Below, piece after piece: positions 43,869 through 52,543 of a DNA stretch of 64,000 bases; positions within the stretch are counted from its first letter, which is position 1, and each line of letters starts with the position of its first letter. Location: assembly GCF_014873875.1 (NCBI RefSeq), contig NZ_JADBEM010000001.1, forward strand, positions 6,696,001-6,760,000, given 5' to 3'. The notes below the pieces were generated by a model. That model had not been told where the DNA came from. It searched no databases and saw nothing but the letters and a program-made list of their open reading frames with translations. This DNA is from Actinopolymorpha pittospori (lineage in GTDB: Bacteria; Actinomycetota; Actinomycetes; Propionibacteriales; Actinopolymorphaceae). Both the position numbers and the translations under genes were made by a program.

Positions 43869-44831
43869 GTGACCACGACACAGACCCGAACCGACCGGCC
43901 GGCGGTCAGAACGCCGGCAGCGCGACCGCAGCGCTCTGTGTGGGCACAGATGTGGCGGGAGCGCTGGATGTACGCGTTCATCCTGCCTGGCTTCGTCTTC
44001 TTCGTCGTGTTCCGCTACATCCCGCTGCTCGGCAACATCGCCGCCTTCCAGGACTTCTCTCCCTACCTCAGCTTCAGCGGGAGCACCTGGGTCGGACTCC
44101 AGAACTTCGTCAATCTCTTCACCGATCCCGACGTCGCCATCGCGCTTCGGAACACCCTGGTCATCAGCCTGTTGCAGATCATCTTCGCCTTCCCGGCCCC
44201 GATCGCACTGGCCCTGCTGCTGAACAGCATCCTGAGCGATCGGATCCGCCGCTTCATCCAGTCCGTCGTGTACCTTCCGCACTTCATCGGCTGGGTGATC
44301 CTGATCTCCTTGTGGCAGGAGGTTCTGGGCGGTGCCGGGCTGGTCAACCAGGTCCTGCAGAGCCTGGGGATGGGCACGATCGACGTCATGTCCAACCCCG
44401 ACTTCTTCAAGGTGCTCGTCGTCCTCCAGGTGATCTGGAAGGAGATCGGGTGGGGAACGATCATCTTCCTGGCCGCGATCACCCAGATCGACCCACAGCT
44501 GTACGAGGCGTCCGTCGTCGACGGTGCCGGCTCCTGGCGACGGATGTGGCACGTGACCCTGCCGGGCATCGTCAACGTCATCGTCTTGTTGCTGATCCTG
44601 CGCCTGGGCAGCGTCCTGACGGTCGGGTTCGAGCAGATCCTGTTGCAGCAGCCGGCGGTGGGTGCCGACGCGGCACAGGTTCTGGACACGTTCGTCTACT
44701 ACCGCGGCGTTCTCGGCGGTGACTGGGGCATGTCCACCGCCGTCGGGCTCGTCAAGGGACTGATCGGCACGATCCTGGTGATCGGCGCGAACCGGCTGGC
44801 GAAGCGGGCCGGCACGGGAGGGGTGTTCTGA
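43869..44831 (+). CDS. Sugar ABC transporter permease (LplB type)
   Basis: A 320-residue inner-membrane permease with six helices. The cytoplasmic EAA loop reads YEASVVDGAGSWRRMWHVTLPGI, which docks the ATPase, and YIPLLGNIAAFQDFSPY is typical of the LplB/YtcP-partner group that imports oligosaccharides. Start GTG at 43869 with GGAGG nearby. It is first in a three-gene importer operon with the stop/start overlap TGATG to the next permease. No ATPase gene follows, so a shared MsiK-like ATPase is expected. Confidence 0.92.
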   Translation: MTTTQTRTDRPAVRTPAARPQRSVWAQMWRERWMYAFILPGFVFFVVFRYIPLLGNIAAFQDFSPYLSFSGSTWVGLQNFVNLFTDPDVAIALRNTLVISLLQIIFAFPAPIALALLLNSILSDRIRRFIQSVVYLPHFIGWVILISLWQEVLGGAGLVNQVLQSLGMGTIDVMSNPDFFKVLVVLQVIWKEIGWGTIIFLAAITQIDPQLYEASVVDGAGSWRRMWHVTLPGIVNVIVLLLILRLGSVLTVGFEQILLQQPAVGADAAQVLDTFVYYRGVLGGDWGMSTAVGLVKGLIGTILVIGANRLAKRAGTGGVF

Positions 44832-45733
44832 TGGCGTCGACCGCGGTGCGGCCACCATGGATGGAGAAGCCGTCCGGTGCGACCCAGACGGTCAAGACCG
44901 TCGTCCTCGTCCTGCTCACGATCGTCATGCTGCTGCCGTTCGTCTACGTGGTGGCGGTGAGCTTCTCCTCACCTGAGGACGTGCGCGAGGGTGGGTTGAT
45001 CCTGTTCCCCACCAACCCCACCCTCGGGGCCTACGACGCGGTCCTCGGCGGCAGCAGCGTCGTCGGACGCTCGCTGGTGGTGAGCCTCGGGGTGACCCTC
45101 GTCGGCACCGCTCTGAGCGTGGTGATGACGATCCTGATGGCGTACGGCCTGAGCCGAACCCGCGACGTGCCCGGCAGCAGGTTCATCCTGATCCTCGTGC
45201 TCGGCACGCTGCTGTTCGGCGCGGGGATCATCCCGAACTTCCTGCTGGTCAAGCAGTTGGGACTGCTCGACACCTACGCCTCGCTGATCCTGCCGGGTGT
45301 GATCAGTGCCTTCAACCTGGTCGTGATCCGCAACTTCTTCATGGAGATCCCACAGGAGCTCTACGACTCCGCCCGGATCGACGGCGCCAACGAACTGCAG
45401 ATCCTCGCCCGCATCGTCCTGCCGCTGTCCAAGGCGGTGATCGCGGTGATCGCGCTCTTCTACGCGGTGGCGTACTGGAACGAGTTCTTCAACGCACTGC
45501 TCTACCTGAACGACACCTCCAAGTGGCCGGTGCAGCTCGTCCTGCGGCAGTTCGTCCTGGAGGGCTCGCCACTCGCGGACGCGGTGCGGGAGCAGGCAAA
45601 CACGCAACCACCGCCGGCACAGACGATCCGGATGGCCGTGGTCGTCCTCGCGACCGCACCCATCCTGCTCGTCTATCCCTTCGTGCAGAAGTACTTCACG
45701 AAGGGCGTGTTGACCGGCGCGGTCAAGGGCTGA
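44831..45733 (+). CDS. Sugar ABC transporter permease (LplC/YtcP type)
   Basis: A 300-residue partner permease of six helices. The EAA loop reads YDSARIDGANELQILARIVLPLSKAVIAV, and WNEFFNALLYLNDTSKWPVQLVLRQFV is the strongly conserved C-terminal stretch of the LplC group. It starts in the stop codon of the first permease and is followed twelve bases later by the binding-protein gene, so the three proteins are made together. Confidence 0.93.
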   Translation: MASTAVRPPWMEKPSGATQTVKTVVLVLLTIVMLLPFVYVVAVSFSSPEDVREGGLILFPTNPTLGAYDAVLGGSSVVGRSLVVSLGVTLVGTALSVVMTILMAYGLSRTRDVPGSRFILILVLGTLLFGAGIIPNFLLVKQLGLLDTYASLILPGVISAFNLVVIRNFFMEIPQELYDSARIDGANELQILARIVLPLSKAVIAVIALFYAVAYWNEFFNALLYLNDTSKWPVQLVLRQFVLEGSPLADAVREQANTQPPPAQTIRMAVVVLATAPILLVYPFVQKYFTKGVLTGAVKG

Positions 45734-45745
45734 GGGAGGCACGGC

Positions 45746-47410
45746 ATGGAGGGCCTGAGCCGGCGGCGGTTGCTCGCCGCGGTCGGGATGGGAGCCGCGG
45801 GGGCCGCACTGGGCGGATGCGCCGGCGGTGCGGCAGAGGGCGGGTTCCGACGCAGCCACCCGCTGCGGCTCCCGTTCGAGGCGCCGCAGCCGAACGTCGA
45901 GGGCGCGATCCCGAGCGGAACCGACGGTGTGCCGACCGCCTACCGCTCCTTCGTCTCGCCGCCGTACCGCTCGGTCGCGTCCCCGCCCGGCAGTGGCGGG
46001 ACGGTCACGACGTTCCAGATCCTCTACGGGCCGCCGCCCCCTCCGGTGGACGAGAACCCCTGGTGGCAGGAGCTGAACAAGCGGCTCAACGTGCAGATCA
46101 AGCCGATCCTGGTGCCGGACGCCTCGCTCGGCGACAAGCTGCAGACGATGATCGCGAGCGGGAACCCGCCGGACCTGACCTACGTGCACCTCGGGGTCGC
46201 CCCCGCCGCAATGCGGGTGATCCGGCAGGGCGCCTTCACCGACCTGACCCCCTACATCGGGGGAGACGCGGTGAAGGAGTTCCCGAACCTCGCCCGGCTC
46301 CCGACGTACATGTGGCGCAACTCCGCGATCGAGGGCGGTCTGTACGGCGTGCCGCGGGTGATCCCGATCGTCAACGGCACCATCGGACTGTACCGCCGCG
46401 ACTGGGCACGCAAGCTCGGCTATCCGGAGCCGCCGAAGAACGCCGAGGAGTTGCTCGAGCTGTTCACAGCGTTCTCCAAGGGCGATCCGGACGGAAACTC
46501 GAAGGTACAGACGTGGGGTCTCGGCAACATCGACACCAACCTGGTGCGACAGATGTTCCGGGTGCCCAACGGCTGGCGCCGCGAGTCGAACGGGCGGCTC
46601 GTCAACGCGATCGAGACCGACGAGTTCGAGGAGTCGCTGAAGTATCTCGTGCGGATGTGGAAGGCCGGGGTCTTCCATCCGGACGCGCCGAACCTCGAGT
46701 TCTCGAGGGTGCAGGACCTCTACATGGCCGGCCGCACCGGACTCTTCGGAGGCGGCTACATCCCGCTGTTCGGCCGCACCGGCACCCGCGGCTCCCTGCG
46801 CAAGACCTTCCCTACGGCCGATCCGTACCCCCTCCTCCCGCCCGGCCATGACGGCGGCGACCCGCAGATGCTCCAGGGGCCCGGCTACTTCGGCTTCATG
46901 TCCATTCCCTCGAAGGTGGGTGCGGACGAGAAGCGTGCCAAGGAACTTCTGCGGATCCTCGACTACTACGCCGCGCCGTTCGGCAGCGAGGAGTACGTCT
47001 TCATGACGTACGGCATCGAGGGCAAACAGTTCAACTACGACGACGACGGAAGCCCGGTGGCGATCGACGACGACCGCGTGGCCAACTGGGACACGTTGAG
47101 CTACATGTGTCAGACGATGGAGAACGCGTTCTACTACCCGGGCGCGCCCGAGGACGCCGTACTCGCGCAGCAGACCCTGAAGCGGGCCGTCGAACTCTCG
47201 GTGGCCGATCCCACGCTGGGACTCGTCTCCAACCTCGCGATCAGCCGGAACGCCGCGCTCTCCTCGTACAACGACGACCGGCAGACCGGCATCGTGACCG
47301 GGCGCGAACCGCTCAGCGTGCTGGCGGAGTGGCGCAGGGGCTGGCGCGAGCGCGGCGGCGACAAGATCCGCGAGGAGTACCAGGAGGCGCTCGCCAGAGC
47401 GCAGGGATGA
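45746..47410 (+). CDS. Extracellular sugar-binding lipoprotein (LplA type)
   Basis: A 554-residue binding protein. The N terminus has a twin-arginine-like SRRRLLAAVG and a lipobox LGGC with the lipidated Cys25. The mature protein matches the long (about 500-residue) LplA/YtcQ group: QIKPILVPDASLGDKLQTMIASGNPPDLTYV, NGTIGLYRRDWARKLG and MTYGIEGKQFNYDDDGSP. It delivers an oligosaccharide to the two preceding permeases. A perfect terminator follows at 47423-47448. Confidence 0.92.
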   Translation: MEGLSRRRLLAAVGMGAAGAALGGCAGGAAEGGFRRSHPLRLPFEAPQPNVEGAIPSGTDGVPTAYRSFVSPPYRSVASPPGSGGTVTTFQILYGPPPPPVDENPWWQELNKRLNVQIKPILVPDASLGDKLQTMIASGNPPDLTYVHLGVAPAAMRVIRQGAFTDLTPYIGGDAVKEFPNLARLPTYMWRNSAIEGGLYGVPRVIPIVNGTIGLYRRDWARKLGYPEPPKNAEELLELFTAFSKGDPDGNSKVQTWGLGNIDTNLVRQMFRVPNGWRRESNGRLVNAIETDEFEESLKYLVRMWKAGVFHPDAPNLEFSRVQDLYMAGRTGLFGGGYIPLFGRTGTRGSLRKTFPTADPYPLLPPGHDGGDPQMLQGPGYFGFMSIPSKVGADEKRAKELLRILDYYAAPFGSEEYVFMTYGIEGKQFNYDDDGSPVAIDDDRVANWDTLSYMCQTMENAFYYPGAPEDAVLAQQTLKRAVELSVADPTLGLVSNLAISRNAALSSYNDDRQTGIVTGREPLSVLAEWRRGWRERGGDKIREEYQEALARAQG

Positions 47411-47422
47411 CCCGCCCGACGT

Positions 47423-47448
47423 CGCGGTCGCCGCCCAGGGCGACCGCG
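47423..47448 (+). terminator. Terminator between the two importer operons
   Basis: CGCGGTCGCC (47423-47432) and GGCGACCGCG (47439-47448) form a perfect 10-bp stem with loop GCCCAG, twelve bases after the binding-protein stop. Confidence 0.65.
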
Positions 47449-47460
47449 GCGCGTCGAACG

Positions 47461-47490
47461 TTGCCCACCTAGCGTAGTTCGTGGTAGAAA
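47461..47490 (+). promoter_or_regulatory. Promoter of the second sugar-import operon
   Basis: TTGCCC (47461-47466) and TAGAAA (47485-47490) are 18 bp apart. The leader that follows (47491-47686) contains a possible short reading frame from TTG 47619, preceded by GGGAGGGG, that ends TTGA on the start of the permease gene, hinting at translational coupling. Confidence 0.4.
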
Positions 47491-47686
47491 ATCTTCGCAC
47501 TTCGGTCAGGGCCGTTACACCAGTCCACCCGTGCCCTTCTCGAGCCGACGTACGCCGTCGACGCCCCATCGCACAGTCGCGCGGACACCCACGAACACCA
47601 GCCGGGAGGGGAACGGCTTTGGCAACCACAGCCAGCGCTTCGGCGACCGCCGCGGCACGGGGAGAGGGCCCACAGGCGCCGACCCG

Positions 47687-48568
47687 TTGAGTCGTCGAAG
47701 ACGCAAGGAACACTTGCTTTTCCTGGCGTTCGTGGCACCCAACATCGTGTTGCTCGCGGTCTTCTCCTACTGGCCGATCATCTACAACGGCTACCTCAGT
47801 CTCACCAGCTGGGACCTGCTCTCACCGACCAAGACGTTCGTCGGCCTGGCCAACTACGTCGACATGTTCACCGATCCCGACTTCCGTGCCGTGCTCTGGC
47901 GGACGCTCTACTTCTCCGGCGGCATCGTCGTGGTCAGCATGGTCGCCGGACTGGCGGTCGCCCTGTTGCTCAACCAGAAGTTGTGCGGCACCCACGCCGT
48001 CCGCACGATGGCGTTCGCCCCTCACATCGTGAGCGGCGCGGCGATCGGCACGGTGTGGCTGTTCATCTTCGATCCGACGTACGGCCTGCTGAAGGCGATT
48101 CTCGCGCCGTTCGGCATCGGTTCCCCCGCGTGGATGACCGACTCCGCCTGGGCGCTACCGGGCCTGGTCATCGTCTATCTCTGGAAGACGATCGGCTTCG
48201 TCGCGGTCGTCTACCTCGCCGGAATGCAGGGCCTCCCGGCCGACCTGTACGAAGCGGCGAAGATCGACGGCGCCGGCGCGTGGACACTCTTCCGGCGACT
48301 CACGCTGCCTCTGCTCTCGCCGGTGACCTTCTTCGTCGCGGTCACCGCGATCATCGGGAGCTTCCAGGCGTTCGACGTGATCGCCGTGATGACCGACGGT
48401 GGTCCGGGCGGCGCCACCAAGATCCTGTCCTGGTACATCTACGAGCAGGCGTTCCGAGCCTTCGACGCGGGCCACGCGGGCGCGGCCTCGATCGTCATGT
48501 TCGTGATCCTCCTGCTCATCACCGGCGCGCAGGCGCGCTTCATGGAGCGGAGGGTCCACTACCGATGA
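47687..48568 (+). CDS. Sugar ABC transporter permease (MalF/UgpA type)
   Basis: A permease of about 293 residues and six helices: FLAFVAPNIVLLAVFSYWPI, the EAA loop YEAAKIDGAGAWTLFRRLTLPLLSP and VMTDGGPGGATKILSWYIYEQAF. The start is uncertain. TTG at 47687 (SRRRRKEHLLF) is preferred; the same frame is open back to GTG 47531 but codes an unlikely Arg/Thr/Pro-rich extension. A neighbouring frame from TTG 47619 encodes ATTASASATAAARGEG, which looks like a normal permease N terminus, so a frameshift at the junction is also possible. Confidence 0.85.
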   Translation: MSRRRRKEHLLFLAFVAPNIVLLAVFSYWPIIYNGYLSLTSWDLLSPTKTFVGLANYVDMFTDPDFRAVLWRTLYFSGGIVVVSMVAGLAVALLLNQKLCGTHAVRTMAFAPHIVSGAAIGTVWLFIFDPTYGLLKAILAPFGIGSPAWMTDSAWALPGLVIVYLWKTIGFVAVVYLAGMQGLPADLYEAAKIDGAGAWTLFRRLTLPLLSPVTFFVAVTAIIGSFQAFDVIAVMTDGGPGGATKILSWYIYEQAFRAFDAGHAGAASIVMFVILLLITGAQARFMERRVHYR

Positions 48569-49422
48569 GCACCGGCGAAGCGGTGGCCGCGCCCCGTGGA
48601 AGCGCGACCCTGGCGCGGTTCGGCAAGTACGCCTTGCTGGTGATCGTGGCCTGCGTGTCGATCCTGCCGATCTACTGGCTGCTCTCCTCCTCGGTGAAGC
48701 CGGCCGACGGCATCTACCAGTTCCCACCCGACTGGATCCCGATGCGGCTGCGGTGGAGCAACTACGCCGAGGCCTGGCGGTCGGCACCGTTCGGCAACCT
48801 GTACCTCAACTCCGTGCTCGTCACCGTCGTCGGCACGTTCGCCCAGATCACCGTCGCGGTGCTCTCGGCCTACGCGTTCTCCTTCCTGCGCTTTCCCGCC
48901 AAGCGGTTGCTGTTCCTGCTGTTGCTCGGCGCGATGATGGTGCCCGGCCACGTGGTCCTATTGCCCAACTACATGACGATCGCCCAACTCGGCTGGGTCA
49001 ACACCTATGCCGGCCTGATCGTCCCCGGCCTCGGCAGTGTGTTCGCGACGTTCCTGCTCCGCCAGCACATGCTCACCCTCGACCGCGCCGTCCTCGACGC
49101 GGCCGAGGTCGACGGAGCCGGACATCTACGGATCCTCTGGAACGTCGTCCTTCCGATGTCGCGCCCGATGATCGTGACGGTGCTCATCATCGCGCTCGTC
49201 GACAAGTGGAACGACTTCATCTGGCCGCTCATCACGACCAGTGCGGCGACGATGCGGACCCTGCCGGTCGGTCTGTTGATGCTGAAGAGCGACGAGGGCT
49301 ACACCAACTGGGGTGCGGTCATGGCGGCCACGGTGTTCGTGGTGCTCCCCGTGCTGGTGGTCTTCTTCTTCGCCCAGCGGCACATCATCGCCGGACTCAC
49401 CCAAGGCGCGACGAAGGGCTGA
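48565..49422 (+). CDS. Sugar ABC transporter permease (MalG/UgpE type)
   Basis: A 285-residue permease of six helices, partner of the preceding MalF-type protein. The EAA loop is LDAAEVDGAGHLRILWNVVLPMSRPMIV; DKWNDFIWPLI and VVFFFAQRHIIAGLTQGATKG close the protein as in most MalG-like members. Its ATG lies in the stop region of the previous gene (4 nt overlap), confirming an operon. Confidence 0.93.
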   Translation: MSTGEAVAAPRGSATLARFGKYALLVIVACVSILPIYWLLSSSVKPADGIYQFPPDWIPMRLRWSNYAEAWRSAPFGNLYLNSVLVTVVGTFAQITVAVLSAYAFSFLRFPAKRLLFLLLLGAMMVPGHVVLLPNYMTIAQLGWVNTYAGLIVPGLGSVFATFLLRQHMLTLDRAVLDAAEVDGAGHLRILWNVVLPMSRPMIVTVLIIALVDKWNDFIWPLITTSAATMRTLPVGLLMLKSDEGYTNWGAVMAATVFVVLPVLVVFFFAQRHIIAGLTQGATKG

Positions 49423-49426
49423 CACG

Positions 49427-50785
49427 GTGACCACGACCAGGACGACGGCGCTTCGCGCCGGCATGAGCAGGCGGGCACTGCTGGCCGCCTCGGGCGGTGT
49501 CCTCGCCGGACTCAGCGGCCTCGCCGCCGGTTGCGGCTCACGGGCGTTCGTCCAGGCGACCGGCGCCGTTCCCGCGAGGTACGCGCGAAGGACCCACATC
49601 GTCTTCTGGCACTCCTTCGCGAGCATCGTCGGCGACGCCATGCAGAAGCTCGTCGACGAGTTCAACGACATCCAGGACGAGATCTACGTCGACGCGCAGT
49701 TCCAGGGCAGCTACGACCAGACGGCACAGAAGCTCGCAGCCGGCGTCATCGCCCGGCAGGTTCCCGACATCTCGATCTTCTCCGAGATCACCTGGCGGAA
49801 GTTTCACCTCGCCGACGCGCTCGAGCCGCTCAACGACTACTTCGACGCCGACCTCGCGCCGACGGCCTACCTCGACCAGTTCATTTCGGAGGGAACGGTC
49901 AAAGGCACCATCTGGTGGATGCCCTTCGCCCGGAGTACTCCGCTCTTCTACTATAACAAGGAGATCTTCGCCAAGGCCGGCCTACCCGACCGCGGGCCGA
50001 GGACCTGGACGGAGCTCCGCGAGTGGGGACCCGCGATCCAGGGCGTGCGCACCGCGAGCGGACCCGCGAAGGTGCACGCGCTCACCTCGGGCGACGCCGA
50101 CTGGTTCTTCCAGGCGAAGGTATGGCAGTGGGGCGGCAACTACTCCAAGGGGCTCGAGGTCACGATCGACACCGAGCGTCCGATCGCCGCGGGAGAGTGG
50201 ATGATCGACTTCATCCGCAAGGTCAAGATGGCCTATCTGTCCGCGTCGTCCAACATCGACTTCGCCAACGGCGTGGCGGCCACCACCGAGATGAGCACCG
50301 GTGGCCTGCGCAACGCGACGGAGCAGGCGAAGTTCCCCGTCGGCGCGGCGTTCCTGCCGGCGTTCGAGCACTTCGGCTGCCCCACCGGCGGCAGCGGTTT
50401 CGGCATCATGGCGACCTCGACGCCGGCGCGTAAGCGGGCGGCGTTCGAGTTCGTGAAGTTCGTGGCGACTCCGCAGAAGTCGGCCCAATGGTCGATCGCC
50501 ACCGGTTATCTGCCGATCATCAAGGCCGCCCAGCAGGAACCCGCCCTCCTGGCCGCGACGAAGGAGAACCCCAACTTCGCGGTCGCCGTACGTCAGTTGG
50601 AGCGGACGCGGGTTCAGGACCTCGCCCGACTGGTCGTCCCCAACGCGAACGTCACGATGTACACCGCGCTGCAGCGGCTGTACTCCTCCAGGGACTCCGT
50701 ACCCGACGTCTTCGCCACGCTTGCCCGCAAGCTCCGCTCCAGCGCCGACCTGATGCGGGAGAAGTACGACCGTCACTACACCTGA
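49427..50785 (+). CDS. Sugar-binding lipoprotein (UgpB/MalE type)
   Basis: A 452-residue family 1 solute-binding protein. The leader has a twin-arginine-like SRRALLAASGG and a lipobox AAGC with Cys36. The mature part shows IVFWHSFASIVGDAMQKLVDEFN, GSYDQTAQKLAAGVIARQVPDI and PLFYYNKEIFAKAGL, typical of UgpB-like proteins for glycerol-3-phosphate or oligosaccharides. Start GTG at 49427, four bases after the permease stop. It completes a second three-gene importer that again lacks an ATPase gene. Confidence 0.92.
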   Translation: MTTTRTTALRAGMSRRALLAASGGVLAGLSGLAAGCGSRAFVQATGAVPARYARRTHIVFWHSFASIVGDAMQKLVDEFNDIQDEIYVDAQFQGSYDQTAQKLAAGVIARQVPDISIFSEITWRKFHLADALEPLNDYFDADLAPTAYLDQFISEGTVKGTIWWMPFARSTPLFYYNKEIFAKAGLPDRGPRTWTELREWGPAIQGVRTASGPAKVHALTSGDADWFFQAKVWQWGGNYSKGLEVTIDTERPIAAGEWMIDFIRKVKMAYLSASSNIDFANGVAATTEMSTGGLRNATEQAKFPVGAAFLPAFEHFGCPTGGSGFGIMATSTPARKRAAFEFVKFVATPQKSAQWSIATGYLPIIKAAQQEPALLAATKENPNFAVAVRQLERTRVQDLARLVVPNANVTMYTALQRLYSSRDSVPDVFATLARKLRSSADLMREKYDRHYT

Positions 50786-51365
50786 GCGCAGAGCGGCCTT
50801 CACGACGATCGGTACGAGACCGGGATTCGTGATCATCGTGCCGAACGGGCCCGAACCCAACAAGCGCGACCGCGCCGCTGCCCCCGAGGCGGCGCGAGGG
50901 GCGTCCGGAGCGACTGTCAAGGCCGTCTTGACGTAGGCGTGGGCTGAGCGGCACCGACCGGCCACGACGTGGTGGCTCCAGCGTGTGGCCCCGAGCGTGC
51001 GTCTGAGGGTGGGCGCGGGCTCGGGCTCGGGCGTGACACCGCGTGGCCGGCTCGAGCGCAGCGCTCCAGACGTCGCACGGTCAGACGTCGCACGGTCAGG
51101 CGTGAGCGGGGGCGCACCGCGCCAGCGTCGTGAGGGTGCGCCAGGCGCGGCCAGTCCGACCAGGCGCCTCCCGCGGCGCGGACGCGGAACCACGCCAATT
51201 CACGCGAGAACGCGGGCGGCCACGCGTACGTGTCGACTCACGCCAGGATCTGCTCGCGAACGTATCTTGCGCACCACCTTGACCTGGCTGGAAACTGAAG
51301 TGGTCGACCCAAAGGACAGCCCCGCTGTAACGCGGCGCCGGGCGTTCGCGAGGCAGGAGGTGCTC
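50786..51365. other. 580-bp gap with a short tandem repeat
   Basis: No gene could be supported between the binding protein and the CobW-like gene; open frames here are arginine-rich and show no family pattern. A 15-bp unit CAGACGTCGCACGGT is repeated head-to-tail at 51067-51081 and 51082-51096. AGGAGGTGCTC at 51355-51365 is the ribosome binding site of the next gene. No clear promoter or Zur-type site was seen. Confidence 0.5.
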
Positions 51366-52469
51366 ATGCCTGGACCACTGCCGGTCAATGTCGTCGCCTC
51401 GATGGACGGCGTGCTCCGGCAGACCGCGGCCTCCGCCGTGCTCTGTGACCTGCCACACGCCGTCGTCGTCCAGCACGACCTGTACCGAGGCGACGACGAC
51501 GACCTTCTGCTTCGCCGCGTCGTCCACGACCTCGGCGGCGTGGTCGAGGACACCGGCGTGGCGCTCGACCACGCCTGCCTCAGCTGCGCGCTGAGGGAGG
51601 ACATGGTGCCGACGGCGGCGCGGCTCGCGCGAAGCGGCCGCTGGGAGCGCGTCGTCCTGGCGTTGCCGGTGACCGCCGAGCCCGGTTTGGTGCGCGATGC
51701 CCTGCAGGGCGCCGTTGTCGGCGGGCGTCCGGTCGCCGACGTCGCGAGGTTCGCGGGCGTGCTGACGGTCGTCGACCTGTCCACGCTCGTCGACGACCTC
51801 TTCGGCGACGACCTCCTGGTCGAGCGCGACCTGGCCATGACCGATGACGACCGGCGCGCGGTCGGCGAGGCGCTCGCGCACCAGGTCGAGTGCGCCGACA
51901 TCGTGGCGACCCGGGGGGAGTGCGCACCTGACGCCCGTGCGCTGAGCGTGCTCAGGCACCTCGCCGGTGCGTCCGCGACCTTCGCCGACCTACACGAACT
52001 CGACCTCGCCAAGGCGCTGGACCAGGCCGACGGTGGGCGTGGCCCGCGGCGTGGCGACTACCGGACGGCCGCACTCCCGCAGCCGGTGGACGCCGACGGG
52101 GTCTGGACGCTCGAGCTGACCTCCTGGCGACCGGTGCACCCAGCTCGCCTGCACGATCGGATCGTCGACCTCGCCGGCGGGCGGCAGCGGAGCCGCGGGT
52201 GGTTCTGGCTACCCACCCGTCCGCACGCGGTGTGTGGGTGGGACAACGCGGGCGGCCAGCTCAGCATCGGCACCGTCGGCCGCTGGAGCGCGGGCGACCG
52301 GCAGACCCGGATCGTGGTCACCGGCATCGACTACGTACAGGACCGGCTGCGGGACGCCTTCGACGCCGTCCTGATGACCGACTCCGAGCTGGCTCGCGGG
52401 CTCGACCACTGGGAGCGTCACGACGACGGCTTCTCCCCATGGCTGGGGGACATCGACCGGGCCGCCTAG
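51366..52469 (+). CDS. CobW/COG0523-family protein with degenerate P-loop
   Basis: A 367-residue protein of the CobW/ZNG1 metallochaperone family. A metal-binding Cys pair is in DHACLSCALREDMVP, where the family has GCICC-LR-D. LTVVDLSTLVDDL corresponds to the switch/Walker B area and the C-terminal CobW_C domain ends with GWDNAGGQLSIGTVGRW and RIVVTGIDYVQDRLRDAFDAVLMTD. The GTP-binding P-loop expected near residue 10 (GxxGxGKT) reads ASMDGVLRQTA, without lysine. GTP hydrolysis is therefore doubtful. It may bind zinc without a GTPase cycle. It stands alone next to the egt operon. Confidence 0.8.
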   Translation: MPGPLPVNVVASMDGVLRQTAASAVLCDLPHAVVVQHDLYRGDDDDLLLRRVVHDLGGVVEDTGVALDHACLSCALREDMVPTAARLARSGRWERVVLALPVTAEPGLVRDALQGAVVGGRPVADVARFAGVLTVVDLSTLVDDLFGDDLLVERDLAMTDDDRRAVGEALAHQVECADIVATRGECAPDARALSVLRHLAGASATFADLHELDLAKALDQADGGRGPRRGDYRTAALPQPVDADGVWTLELTSWRPVHPARLHDRIVDLAGGRQRSRGWFWLPTRPHAVCGWDNAGGQLSIGTVGRWSAGDRQTRIVVTGIDYVQDRLRDAFDAVLMTDSELARGLDHWERHDDGFSPWLGDIDRAA

Positions 52470-52543
52470 GCGACGCCCGGTGTCCGCCGGCCGTCCCGGG
52501 CCAGCTCGTCCGGGCCATGCCGGACCAGATCGTCCGGGCCGGG

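Noticed and set aside
44969..47713. 914-codon open frame on the minus strand
   Set aside because: Antisense to the LplC-type permease and binding protein genes; composition is His/Arg/Asp-rich as expected of a shadow.
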